A DNA stretch of 64,000 nucleotides. It comes from Pristionchus mayeri. Its lineage: Eukaryota > Nematoda > Chromadorea > Rhabditida > Neodiplogasteridae. The DNA is taken from contig BTRK01000005.1 of NCBI GenBank assembly GCA_036245805.1, positions 41,527,216 through 41,591,215 of the forward strand, written 5' to 3'. This document shows positions 11,150 to 23,398 of the stretch, one piece after another. Below the pieces are notes generated by a model, which saw nothing but the letters and a program-made list of their open reading frames with translations, was not told the DNA's origin and did no database searches. The position numbers and the translations under genes are program-made. Numbering within the stretch: position 1 is the stretch's first letter; each line of letters starts with the position of its first letter.

Positions 11150-13713
11150 ATGCTCACCTACTCCGATAAGATTCACATTGTGCTCATTGCTATCGCAGAT
11201 GCATTCGCCATTCTCATCAATATCTGTCTGATATTCGCGATACTCATCAAGTGAGTCCAGCGATATGCGCGTTTTCTAAGGCTAGAATGTAGAGCTCGTA
11301 ATTCGGGTCACGGTCTCTTCATTCTGCACACTCTCTCGACCGATGGAACGGCGAGAGAGTGTGCAGAATGGAGAGACCGCGGTTTCATTTCGCGATAGAG
11401 TATTACATAACAATGTGTTTATCCTTCAACGTATGAGAATGAGATGAATATCAGTTTGCGGCAGCAACAAAAGGTCGCCATAATTAATCATGATCAAGAA
11501 TGTAAATGTTACCTGTGAGTTTTTGCAGAACACCCAAACCGCTGCGTGCCTACTCCGTCTTCCTGCTCAACAACGCGATCATTGACTTGGCCTCAGCGAC
11601 GGCGAGCATGCTGGGAACTGTGAGGTAGGTAAAGATAGTGACGGTGAGGCAGATTAGGGAAAATCGCATTAGAGAAACGGCTGTAGGACATGTTATGCCA
11701 GTATCTATTAGGTGCAGTTCATACTAATTTTTATGGGGTCTGTGAAGTGCAATTCATAATAGTTTTAAAAAAAGTATTATGCAAGGAAATATCTTCTGGA
11801 TCGGCTTCTTGATGCCTGACATCGCAATTCTTCAGAATTGTCCACAATCACGCCCAAAAAGAGGAACCCAAATCATATTCCTATCACAGGTCTGCACCCC
11901 CATCCAGTCAACGATCATCCTGCTCCTCTCCTTCGTCTATCGACTGCACGTCATCAGCAGCTTCGAACGCTATCGTAACTTTCTCCCTATAATTTCGTTT
12001 GCTCGAGTTAGATCAATTTCCTTTGGACATCCCAAGCACCCCTACAGCGTTTACCACTATTTTCCCTCGTAACACTCTCTTGGAACGGTGCGATTTGTTG
12101 GTAGGTTTCAGATGCACTAAATAATTCATAGCACTCAATCGTTAAGTAAAAAAAATAACCTGAACATTGACCGTAGAGTGATTATTTATTCTTTCAGGTC
12201 GACCTCCAACACGCGCCCAAATCTGGTTCCTCTGCTCTTTTACCTACCTAATTATAGCTCTGCCCATCGTACGCACGATTTACCGACATTCTAATATTAT
12301 ATTTAAGTCCTATTTAAAATATGTATGAGGGGATTCATTGGAGTTTAATACTCTTCTTGCATTATCACAGTGCTCATTGAACAACTCCCCAGCACTATTT
12401 TATCGAATATTTAATATGAAAATCCATGAATCCGTTAAGCTCGGCTACTATAACGTGCAAGATAACCTCTCGCCAGAGGTCGAGCAGCGCTTCGGGCTCG
12501 ATGGCTACGTTACTGCAAGTAGGACAGCCTTTTATTAATAAATGTGCCCAAATCAATATGATTGAATCACAACAAGTAGCGTTTCATTTGTCATGTGATA
12601 ATTAAGAAATGGAAACGAATCTTACTTACTGAGTCAACAGTGATACGAATAACGGACATTTGTCGATGATTGCCCTCTTCAGACTTTTACCTCTTCGGCC
12701 CTCTGGCAATCGCAGCGAATATCAACGGCTGCTTCCTCTCACCCATCGTGATGGTGATCATTTTCGTCGTTCGCCGCAAGCTCATCAACAAGATCGCCCT
12801 CGCGGTAAGTGCATACCTTAAACCTTAGTAGATTATGTCAACAGTAACCATCATGTTATCGTATCAGACCCTAGTGTCTCATTAGTCATCTCAATAAAAT
12901 AGCAAAATTGTTTGAAAAATCCTAATCTATGCATATTTCAGAACAAAGACAGGAAGCAACACGAAAAGATTGCCAGGGTGAGTGTGCACTAGTGATGCCA
13001 AATCGGCACGCGCTCTCCTCGTTTCACACGCTCTCTCACCGGTCAGACAGAGCAAGAGAGTGTGTGAAAGGAGGAGAGCGCGCGCCGATTTGGCATCACT
13101 AGTGTGCACATATTTAGCAGCACAAAAATGGATGGGCAACGAACAAACTTTTGTATAACAGTATAAGAAAAAGGAAATGGAGATATATTTCCATCGTAGT
13201 TTATTGAGTGAAACGATGCGAGAAGGTCATGATCAGTCAGGGAAATCATCTCAAACGTATGTAAATAAATTACATATCTTTAGGCACTCTCATATCAGCT
13301 CCTACTCCCATGTGGAGCCGCAGGGGGTGCTTTAGCCTGGATTTTGGACCTAACCCAGCTCTGGACCAACGAATTAACGCAGAGACTCGTCATGACTGTG
13401 AGTAGGGATACCCAAGTTATTTTTATGAAATATAAACCCGTTATTTACGACACGTGTATTGTCCACACCACTACAAGTATGCATCCATTGCTTCCTGAAT
13501 GTTGTTTTATGAAAGCTCAAAACGTCGTAATGCTTTTTAACAACTCATCAGTAATTACATCCTCTTCAGCTCTTCAGCGTCTTCTCTCTCGTATCGCCGA
13601 TTATCAACTTCACGATGCTCCCTCCTTACCGTGCTCTTCTCCCCTTCAAGAAGAACTCCGTCTCAAGTTCCGGAGCAGCTCAGACGATGGACTACACCAC
13701 AATGGCGGGATAA
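11150..13713 (+). CDS. Nematode seven-transmembrane chemoreceptor, Str-superfamily (Srd/Srh-like)
   Basis: Exons are about 11150-11250, 11529-11624, about 11790-11976, about 12198-12270, about 12371-12516, about 12683-12806, 12942 to about 12977, about 13283-13396 and 13563-13713 (TAA). The order fits a nematode serpentine receptor. A first membrane helix (IHIVLIAIADAFAILINICL) is followed by TPKPLRAYSVFLLNNAIIDL, the family's loop and second helix. Later come a helix with LLLSFVYRLHVI, an intracellular NKDRKQHEKIAR stretch, ALSYQLLLP and a final SPIINFTMLPPYR before a Ser-rich tail. Such proteins are presumed odorant receptors on sensory cilia. The start was chosen because the ATG directly precedes the first helix. 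A 112-bp hAT-type MITE occupies one intron. Exon limits in the middle are less certain, and Srd versus Srh cannot be settled by eye. Confidence 0.72.
11325..11395. repeat. Palindromic MITE in a receptor intron
   Basis: CGGTCTCTTCATTCTGCACA pairs with its inverse (TGTGCAGAATGGAGAGACCG) through a CTCTCTCG/CGAGAGAG stem around a short loop. It lies in the first intron of the receptor gene. Confidence 0.65.
12990..13101. mobile_element. hAT-type palindromic MITE in a receptor intron, 8-bp target duplication
   Basis: Terminal inverted repeats are TAGTGATGCCAAATCGGC and its inverse, continuing into CTCTC-rich stems. The 8 bp GTGTGCAC flank both sides (12982-12989 and 13102-13109). TAGTG ends plus an 8-bp duplication are typical of hAT transposons. 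It lies in the intron after the NKDRKQHEKIAR exon, so it should not disrupt coding. Confidence 0.85.
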
Positions 13714-14624
13714 GACTGTTCAGTAGAAGATTCAAAGCTTTCACTATCGCATTTCATCATCAGTGTGAGGAGAGCAAATAATTGTTTACCACAACATTAT
13801 TAGTTTATCGCGTTTCGTGGCACCACCGGGTGTAAATACAATATAAAAATAACGCTATAAGTTATTTTCTCTCGTAGATTTCGGAATATTTGCAGCATTC
13901 GATGACATGATGTCACCAACCTACCATGATTTATCGTGTTCGATTCAATGATTTTTTAATGTTTAGTCCACGATAAATGGAGCATAAATCATCGATCTTG
14001 CTAGAGGAAACTTGAGACCATCACATACCACTGTAAAAGAGTTTTCTAATGCAATTGACACGGACATGGGGTGATATCAATGGACAATCAACTATTCTTC
14101 TTTTCTTCGAAACGGTGGAAAAGGCAACCGATACAATACCCCCACTTATTTCGAAATTATGAAACTATAAAGATACCAAAATCATTAAAGTTGTCATATC
14201 GTCGGGAAGTTACCTTAGGGTGGTTTTTTGCACACTTTCAGTTACTTTTTAGCCCAGTTATGTTGGCAAATCAGGAAACGCTGGCGGATAATGAGCTCGC
14301 CCTTCCCCGTCTTAATAAAAAAACGAGTCTGGTAGGATAGGTAATTTCCATCCTGTGCGCGGTAGGCATACAACGGAGAGTGAGATGATGTACTCACCAC
14401 AATTATCACCTTGCATATTTCGTAATCCTGATTTCATAAGGAATGTTGTCCAGAATCCATGTTTTCTATCCTTATCAACCTATCCCACCCTATGGAATGT
14501 CGAAATTTACCGAAATCTATTGTCCCCATCTGATACAAATTTCTCCGCGAACAGCTTTTGGAACTCACCCGCACTGACTCCGATGATACTATTGTCCGCT
14601 TCAAAAAAAGTCGGTCCTGAGAAG

Positions 14625-14670
14625 TAGTATGCTTAAGAATAATGCTTAAGAAAAGTATGCTTAAGAAAAA
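14625..14670 (+). repeat. Short tandem repeat TATGCTTAAGAA
   Basis: Three imperfect tandem copies of a 12-14 bp unit containing GCTTAAGAA. Confidence 0.6.
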
Positions 14671-14829
14671 ATAAAAATATGTTTTGAATATCGCAAAAGT
14701 TCGCAGGCATCACCTTTTAACGTTCCTAGAAAGCGCTTTCTCGGCAACTAGGGCATGGCAAGCATGTTCGCATGTTAGCATGTTCGCTGTTCTCTGGTCA
14801 CTACCCGATTGTATCTCCAATTCTAACAT

Positions 14830-16150
14830 ACGTTGACAACATGCGATTTTCGAAATTCGTATCTTCGGGAGGCACGAGGATCAGCATCACTCCGATATTC
14901 GCGAGAGAACCAAAACTCATTCTGAGCGATTCCTAGCCATCGTCCGACTACCTCAGTCACTACCATAATAAATGCTGTTCTATCCTACGCACTCGATTTG
15001 CCGATTCTTAGATAATTCTTATTTAAGAATCGGTAAATCAAGTGTGCAGGAACATCATTTTTCGAAATCCTGTGGAAAGGGGTTATCGATGATGTTGATC
15101 ATTGTGGTACACTTTTTTTTGCGCCAAACCGACCGGTGCATCCGGGCTACAAGCATGCCCTTTTTCGATATCCATTAATAACTTGTAAAAACAAATTTCC
15201 GATTGACACTTTCGGAGTTCGCAACGTGACTAAGATTGCGCAACATTCGGTGCGAAACATGTTTAGTTGGTCATTGTAATCCGGTCGTATGACTGACTAT
15301 ATAGAAGCATCAATTATTTAGTCGTTTTTATAACCCACATGCCTATTCTCAAACGTATTCGTCTCCCAACTAAAAGAGTGTGCATATGCGAATGCATAAT
15401 ACGCTTTGCAATTGTATCGTCATTACTGCTTTCAAAGACTCACGAATCACCTCCATTTTCGTGAGTCCCCTATGTCAGTTCACGACGGTCTGCCCTCTTC
15501 TATTATTTCCTTCTGAGTCTCACTGGATATTCTCCTTCCAATCCTATCGTGCCCTACTAACTAGATCAAACCCTTCGCTACACCCTCTATATCGAATTTA
15601 TTCACATGTCTTCTATTTTTTCTAACGTTTTCGTATCAATATCAATTCCCTAGTATCGTCCCTCGTCATATATATTACTCGTTCATTCAGTTGTGCGAGT
15701 CGTTCATTCTCTCCTCATGTTGCGTTCTCTCTTTTGACAGATAATGTGAGAAAGTATGCAAATATGGATGGTATAGATTGTACTGCTGTGCCTCCCAACT
15801 TTTAATTTGCAAGAAGCAGTAATAAAAATACACTTATTTTCAGATGAGAGTAATAAAGGCTACCTTTCCGGTCGTATTCGTTGTGATCAAATGTGTAAAT
15901 TTACAAATAAAATGTTAATTCAAATGCTCGCAATCTATTATCTTCCCCTGCTGGTTGTCCGATTTAATCTCAAATTCAAGCGTACCTTGTCAACATGCGA
16001 TTTTCGAAATTCTTATCATCGGGAGGCACGAGGATCAGTAGTACCCCGACATTAGTCATGGTTTCCTATGAGAATTCTGCAAGAATTCAACTAGCATAAT
16101 GATATCGCATTCTTTGTAATTCCTAGCCATGGCCCTACTACCTCGGTGGC
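14830..16150 (+). repeat. Duplicated segment containing CGATTTTCGAAATTC and a decayed first exon
   Basis: About 110 bp at 14835-14945 is repeated with changes and an internal insertion at 15988-16145 (shared blocks ACATGCGATTTTCGAAATTC, GGGAGGCACGAGGATCAG, ATTCCTAGCCAT and ACTACCTC). Between the copies, 15842-15875 reads MRVIKATFPVVFVV, a diverged copy of the start of the exon at 16273 (MRVIGAAFPVVFVAL), and soon hits a stop. This is a partial tandem duplication of the 5' end of the downstream membrane-protein gene, now a pseudogene. A perfect-looking hairpin (GCACTCGATTTGCCGATTCT and inverse) lies at about 14988-15047. Confidence 0.6.
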
Positions 16151-16272
16151 CCAATTTTTCTGACTTTCACATTTAACATCAATGCCCCTCCAAATACCTA
16201 CATAGTTCGTGTCGTAATCTTTCATTCAACTCTGTTGTATTAGTTCTTTGTAGAACCTTTGAATCTTTGCAG

Positions 16273-19200
16273 ATGAGGGTGATAGGAGCCGCATTCCCCG
16301 TGGTATTCGTTGCACTCTCCAACGTCTCCGACAAAGAGCTCAAAAAATTCGCACATATTGCCGACGACTTGTGCGTTGTTCAACTACTGAGCTTTTGCGT
16401 CCCATTACTATTACGAAACCGAGCAGAAAGGTACGAAATGGAGTCTGATTGAAAGTAACACTCAAATGCACTCAAATTTAGGAAGTCTTATCAAATGACA
16501 ATCCATAGCTGGATTTTAATCGCGGTTACATCATTCAGCATCGGAGGGATTTACAGTTTCGCTTCCACTTACCCTGCAGAAGCAACTGTAGGTCTTGATG
16601 GCCGTGATGTGAACAAATGGTTGACACTTTTTAGGAAGAGCTTCTGATGTTTTTCAATTCAACATTTCCGGAACGGGATGCTGCCTTTCACCAGGTTATC
16701 TCATCGATCGTAATAGGTTATGCACATAATGTATTTCTTCAGAAGCTGCTTAATTGGGCTCATAATTGGGCACCTTATGGATCCGGATTAGCAGCGAAGG
16801 TTATTGATGTTCGGCACATTACACTTAGAAAAACAAAAAAAAAGTCGCATTATTTTCTGTAATGAATGTTTATATTGCAGTTGTTTCTTGATTTTGATCA
16901 GAAAAGTACTATGCTGGTATCATTGGGAGGGCTTGCTGTCTCATTTGCATCTTCATTGATTGCAGTTTTGATTCCTCAGGTGAATTAGTTTATCATTATC
17001 GAATAGAGCTAGGTACACTGATATTCTAATGAAATTAATGAGAGAGTATCCTAACCCTCTCCTCTCTCATCCACATTCTCGTACAGCGTGTCTGACTAGA
17101 CAATATGGCGGCGGAGTTCAATATTAGCACTCTCGATTGCACTATATCGAAGTGAATCAATTTAGTAAATATATTCGGAAACATATTCCACATTGAGGGT
17201 TGCAGAGCAAAATGCGGTAAAATAATTGATGCATCTTATGAAAAAACTCATTTTGAAACAGCTATTTGGAAACACAGTACATGTATATTTTCAATTGAGA
17301 ACTTGTCTGAGCAGAATATCGCTAGTCCACACTTGTGGGATCTTGTCTGGATCCTCATGAGCAGCTCTATGATTGCAACCGACGGATTTTATATTGCTTA
17401 TGAGAGGAATCGCGAGAGACTCGAGCACTCAGCGCGGTGAATTCGAATTAGTCCTATCAGGCTGAAATTTTAATATGAAATACTCTGAATGATGCTCTTT
17501 CAAACTGCATCGTCAGAATTCCGATATCTACCGATATTGTGATCGGACGAGTTCTCATTTGAAGTGGGAAATGCCCACATCAATTGTGGTCTCATGGAGC
17601 CAGGAGGCGAGATAAAACCCGCAAAATTTAACAGTAGGTCCATGAATTATTGCCAGAAACATTGGCTAATCATTAACAATTATTAATTTCTTAATTAAAT
17701 TATGACGAATGTTTCACCCACGTCCACTTTACGCCGCAAGAACAAATGAATTTGTTTCTAACACGCTGTGTCTCTCTGATATTAATTTCGAAAATCATAA
17801 TGATTTCGAAATGAATAACATTTTAATTTTCCCAGAAGGAGGTTATCCTTTGCAATCTTGCACAACGATTTGCAGGGAACGATCTGGCAAGGTTGTATCC
17901 TCCTTTTATCAAGAAACTTGATCGTGTTCTTCGCGTCACTTGGTTTCGATGCTGCTGCGATATTTTGCGGAGACATATGGTACAATTCAGGAATCCCTTT
18001 TGTAATCATTGTGCGAGATATGAGAGTGAACAGCGAAGAAAACTCCAATTATGTCATCTAGATAAAATTTTAATAAATATATTTTTTTGAAAATGTCCTG
18101 GTACTAAAACAAAAATAACGCCAAAGTGTTTGGAACATGGGTGAGTAAATGAAGTCATTTCCAGTTCTAGAGACCAACTGACTCGTGCCACCATCGGATC
18201 GGCTGTATGTCTGGCATTGGGGCAGATCATTGGAGGATTACTGGCTAATCGGATGGTATAGAAGCTATCATGAATTTTGAACACGCGATAGTTTCAGGAC
18301 GATCATGCCGAACGACTATGGTGGTTGTTCCTCCCTCCTCTGATGTTCGTCCTCATTGCGTTCATTCTAATATACAGATCTCCAAAATCTCCTCACTCGA
18401 TACTCAGGTAACGATTTGAAATAGGAATCTCAATTGCAAACAAAGTACAGCCGGTTCGTTCAGAAAGGCACTCCTTCCGCTTTCACCGTATGACATAGCA
18501 AATACGATGAAATCATCCAAACACTATCTAGAATGCACGAATGGTGAACACTGCTTTCTGTAGATGGGGTTGTCTACATTTTCGATCTTAGCGAATGTCT
18601 TTGAAGAATGCATGCACGGGAGTTTTTCATAATTTTTTTGAGCTCACAATGACAAACTATAGAACATTTATACCGATAATGAGTCGACAATTATGTTGAG
18701 CGAGTTAAAAGTATGCAAACTAGCTTGTACGTTCAATGAAATGATACATAGTGACATATGATTGGTTGGTATCTAAATGTTCATAGCTTTCAGTGGACCT
18801 GATTAACTATTCAAAGGAGCATCCCTTCAAAGAAGAGGAGTTGAACCAGTATTTCTACCATGTCGATGAAGATGTTAGTGAACTTTTTTTTTATTTCACA
18901 AGCTATTCTAAAATATTAGTAGGCGTTTTCAATTAAATACACAATCGATATTAAGGTCACTCAGGAAAGGAATGAACGGATAAATATTGAACCAGAAACA
19001 GCAGTAGAAAAACTGGGATGTTGTCCGGTAAAAAAAGCATGATAACTGTAAAAAAACTAAAATAGGTTAAAAATCGGCATGTTCGCAAGGGTCTTTCCAA
19101 GATGTATGCTTGCCATTTGGTCAGTCCCATTTACGCCATATATACTATACTATGTGTTTCGTAATTGTGTAATTGTGAAGTGTGTGGAAAGATAATTTCC

Positions 19201-20366
19201 CTGAACACGCTTCACTCTCCCAATTCCACTATATAATGTCGTGTCTTGCCGTACTCACCGTGCAAAATAAACGATGTATGCAAAGGTTTTCTTGTAGTCC
19301 TTCTGGTGGGGATGACTGGTGTTGCAGGTTAGATCATTATCATTCGTTAAAGTGAAACAAACTAATTTAGTGCAAATCGATTTACTGAAGGATTTGATGA
19401 AGGAAATCATGGCACCATTGGCACTAGATATCCTTCCTTCGTTTATATATTTCGGAATAATTGTGAGTTCATATAGTATTTTATAATATCGAATACAGAT
19501 CAGTTACTAATAAGGTTGACCCGTTTTAAATGCAGTTTCTTACTACGATGTTCGCTGGAGTCCAGTCTGCTGATGGCTTGCGAAAGCGGTTTATTTTTGG
19601 AGTATTTCTTCAGATCCACATCGAACTTATAATCGCTATCATATTTGGAAATGCAAGCTCGGTTAGTTCAGACTCATACCAGTTACGAAAGATTTGCAAT
19701 TTTCCCGTCTCGGTTCTTAAAAGAAGAGTTAATTTTACTTTTCTCAAAATATCTATGAAATTACTGACGAGGTTTTTTTGATTGGCCTCTTTTTGATTAT
19801 CCATTTCAGGATACGCAGATTATTCTGGTGCCGTGTTTCATGGCGGTATTGTTCCTCGTATATTGTTGGAGTACGTTTTGGGGTTGCTGGTGGTGAACCA
19901 GTGTGATTATGACAGCGACCCTGCCAGCTGTGCTGATGATCATTCATAACTTCACTAAGCCCGAGCGCGGAACTTCCTGGTTCGCGTTTGCATACTGCAT
20001 AAGGTACTATACAGTAACAAATCATGGAAGAGTCGAAAATTTAGCAAGGGCGTAACCCGATTTGGGTACCCCTGGCTTGCGGAAACGGAGGTGTTCTCTA
20101 AAGCATGGACTTACGGCATTTGTTTCTTCCTTTTAAATTATGCAGTTGCCACTATTCTTATCTGGGTTACACTGGTAAGTGGAGTATTTTTTACAAGTTG
20201 TATTTTAAACTTAATTAAACAGCTTTAATTAAAAATACATTTTCAGTTTCAAAGAAATATTTGCTGCCGTAAAACGCATGACGAACGTCCTGAAACGATA
20301 CCACTTATTGTCCTACAAAGGCGCGCTGATGAGCCCGTAGAGACTAATTCTTATGAAATATTGTAA
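16273..20366 (+). CDS. Unrecognised multi-pass membrane protein, possibly a transporter
   Basis: A chain of hydrophobic exons runs from ATG 16273 (MRVIGAAFPVVFVAL) to TAA 20364. Pieces in order are WILIAVTSFSIGGIYSFAST (about 16510), MLVSLGGLAVSFASSLIAVL (about 16912), WDLVWILMSSSMIATDGFYI (about 17338), IGSAVCLALGQIIGGLLANR (about 18195), LWWLFLPPLMFVLIAFILIY (about 18318), a charged loop (about 18790-19030), FLVVLLVGMTGVAG (about 19285), an IAPLALDILPSFIYFGII-like segment, then YGICFFLLNYAVATILIWVT (about 20120) and a charged cytoplasmic tail ending EPVETNSYEIL. Many of these have GT-AG borders. The alternation of helices and short loops would fit a 10-12 helix carrier such as a major-facilitator protein, but I see no diagnostic motif. 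An in-frame stop near 19897 may mark a missed intron or decay. Confidence 0.4.
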
Positions 20367-20369
20367 CTT

Positions 20370-22016
20370 CATGCCGACTGAATTTTTTTCTACATAGTTA
20401 ACGTTGATATACTGAAACTTGGACTCTGCGTTTACGACAAGTATAATGCACCTCACACGCTTGTTTAGAAAGATAATTTTCAGACTTCTTTTATATGTGA
20501 TAGCTTGATCGATTTTAAGAAAACTGGCAACGGTTAAAACAACTCAAGATAATGTATTTTTCGATCCCCAGCTATATTGTCTATTTGTGCAAATCAGAAT
20601 GCATATCTTTGATAAATGCATTGTCATATGGAAAATGATCACACAAGTTGTTGATCAGATTAATATTGTTGACTTGTTGTAAGAGTGTTGTAGTTTATGT
20701 GGGCTTGGATACGCTCTATAGCAACCAGTAGTTCATACCGTTTCGCTCAATAGATCTTGAGCAAAGGAGGTCCGAAGTTAGCACAGTCGTATTTTCTCCG
20801 AGATATTTAAGGGCGCTCATTTCTTCGCAGAATAGAGATAGGCATACAAATGACCCACTATTGTGAAGTTCGTCAAATAGGGTTATTAGAAAACATAAAA
20901 TTTTAAATCTAGCACGTATTACGTAATCTAGAGAAGCGTCGATTGGATAATCTGCACTACGATTTGTTTTTCGAGCAGAATTTTGAACTTATTGTGCTTC
21001 CCCCAATCAACATAGAGAACAATACAATTGTTATTTGTGAAGTGCTTTGCATGGCCACTTGCTGTCCTTAATTAGGTGGGAATCAAATTACGTATTCAAG
21101 AGTAGGCTTTCTTCAGAATATTTAAGCCGAAATTTGAACATCGAAATTGTGACATGTTGATATCTCTCATATCTCTCGAAGGTTGAAAGCCTGGTTTTCT
21201 TTGTTATCATTAATATAAACTCTTGCCCTATCATACGTTATCGGCTTAATATCGGTAGGCATCTAGTTCTCAGGAAGAAATGACCCATCAAAAACACTGG
21301 GTGTTTTTGACATTTGCTAACTTTTCATATTTTTTTCTAGCCTGCTATATGACCGAGATGCGATTTGAACATACTGTAGTATTCCACCGCCAAGGACCTT
21401 TTACAATGGACCTCATAAGGTGCATTTCGGGATGTCTTTCTAACATATTTCACAGTAATAATAACAAATAAGATGAAAATCAATATGTGGACTGATATAA
21501 TGGCACGATTGACGGAAGTTTTCGCTTCTACTTCGGAAATCTGCAGATTTGTGTTGATAAATATCTGACGAATAGTTCATAGTCGAGTTGGCAATACGAG
21601 GGGAGGTTACGAACTCGTACCGCTCCCCTTCCTCGGATTGCGAAATAACAGTAACGGGAGGATAGCAAGCTCGAAACCCCCTTCGTATTGCCTACCCTAA
21701 TTCATAGCATTAAAAACGCTTATTCTGCAGCGAATATTTTGTTGACTGTTTGTGTATTCATTTCAAACCATGTAAGTAAATAAAGTACAACTACCCATTT
21801 TCCGTAGTTCTTCTTCGACTTGATGCATGTTTATCTGAACCAATGATGCCCTTTTCAGCAACGACGACATCGATTTTGTCTTGTGTCGAATCAATCAACG
21901 TGATGTTGGGGATAGGCTACAATTATGCGCACAGTTAACGTTTGTGATTATTTCTCACCTCTTTCATGCACAATTTCTTCATGTCGCCCATGTCCATCTG
22001 GAAATGCATACGTTCA
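20370..22016. other. No supported gene; AT-rich intergenic with one inverted repeat
   Basis: No exon chain was recognised. At about 21590-21697 GGCAATACGAGGGGAGG-type sequence pairs imperfectly with CCCCCTTCGTATTGCC, each with an ACTCG/CTCG block inside. This is probably a small palindromic repeat. Confidence 0.5.
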
Positions 22017-23119
22017 TTATATGTTTGCCTTCACATTAGACTGTTCATAACTAGGGCTTTCATTAAAAAAAATACGTCGCATACGCACCGTTCTTCGAAC
22101 TGCTGCTTGAGAAGAGTTTGAGGAAACGTGGATGTAGTGAATATGCACGTCTCCTTCAATATCTTCTACAACCTGAACTCTTTCGATGAAGCGAGAATCC
22201 TCCCTTTCCTCGAAAATCCCAATGTTGGTTCCATCGACGAACATCTGAAGATGTAATGATATGTTGAAGGATGTGGTTTCCATTTTCAGGTAATTTCTGG
22301 AAATATTGGATAATTTTAGGGTTTCTTCCAGGTGCTTTACATATCTCTTAAGCACCCGAAACATGTCCGAAAATCGCTCGTAATTTCCAGGAATTATCGG
22401 AAAGGGAAATCCTGAAGGGGAACTATGATATACTGTCATGTATGTACTGGCAGTATTTACGTAATATACTGATAATATAGCCTACCTTGATCGTTTCTTC
22501 GGTCGCGACGAAATCAATGGTGAAAATCTGCCCGCGTTTGAAGGGAAATCCGTGGATGCTAGGAAAGGTTTTGCGTATATTTCCATTGCCTTCTTTATTT
22601 GCTCTACCTCTCCTGGTACTGCCACTCCGAATCTCGGACGCTGTTTGCAACGACTCTCCTCTCCTGTGAATTATTATTTTTCAAATACCACGAAAACGCA
22701 TGGCGAACTTCAAGATAAGACTTTGTTACTCACATCGAACCGGACTGCAAAGTGGAGTGCCGTGCCCAAATTAGTGTTGAGATTGACAGCAAAGCGGTGT
22801 GACTTAGCAGAAGGAGTTCCCACTACTCGAATACGAAGTCCGGGTTCGAAACTGTTGATGTTAACGATGATGTTTCCGGAATTATCCTGAAAATGTACTT
22901 TGAGGACACTATTGTTGCATGCTAGTGTGTGCAATTCGGGTAATCAACACCTTCTCCATGCTGCCGATTAGAGAGAAAATGAAGAGTACCCGAATTGTTC
23001 GTGTTCGCCAAACTCACGGGACAGAAATGTTCATTGACGAATTTGGTAGGTACTTCTGTTGAGATTGATCGAGTGACGAACGCAACCATAAACATGAGAG
23101 AAAATGAAATGTAGCCCAT
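22017..23119 (-). CDS. Secreted single-domain galectin
   Basis: Exons on the minus strand are 23119 to about 22951, 22886-22734, 22663-22608, 22558-22486 and 22244-22017 (TAA). The protein starts with a signal peptide (MGYISFSLMFMVAFVTRSIS) and continues as one galectin domain: GLRIRVVGTPSAKSHRFAVN, then GTALHFAVRFDERRVVANS, DSEWQYQE, GFPFKRGQIFTIDF and FVDGTNIGIFEER, ending in GDVHIHYIHV. Galectins bind beta-galactosides. The W and E of the WxxE segment and the VxNS asparagine are present. The usual HxNPR reads HFAVR, so the Asn and Pro are replaced and sugar binding may be changed or lost. A signal peptide is unusual because most galectins leave the cell by other routes. All introns except the first join in phase. 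The C-terminal tail beyond the domain is about 35 residues and unremarkable. Confidence 0.82.
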
Positions 23120-23398
23120 GGAGAGATGCGCTAGCGTTGCGTTAGTAGAGCATGTGCTATCTAGTTCCATCTATTATATACGTTAAGAACCGTCGCTCCG
23201 TAGGTTAGTCACAGTTAGTAATATCTGAAAAACGCATCCTTTTTGTAATGGTTGCTAATAATTAGTAACTTCAAACATTGATCCTTCAAAATCACGTTGG
23301 AAGGTGAGTCTGTTTCGACATTCTCTATCGCGTGTTTCCTCCGATTGCATCAAATGACCTATCTCGCGCCGATCTGGGATGACCCTCAGCTAAAGATA

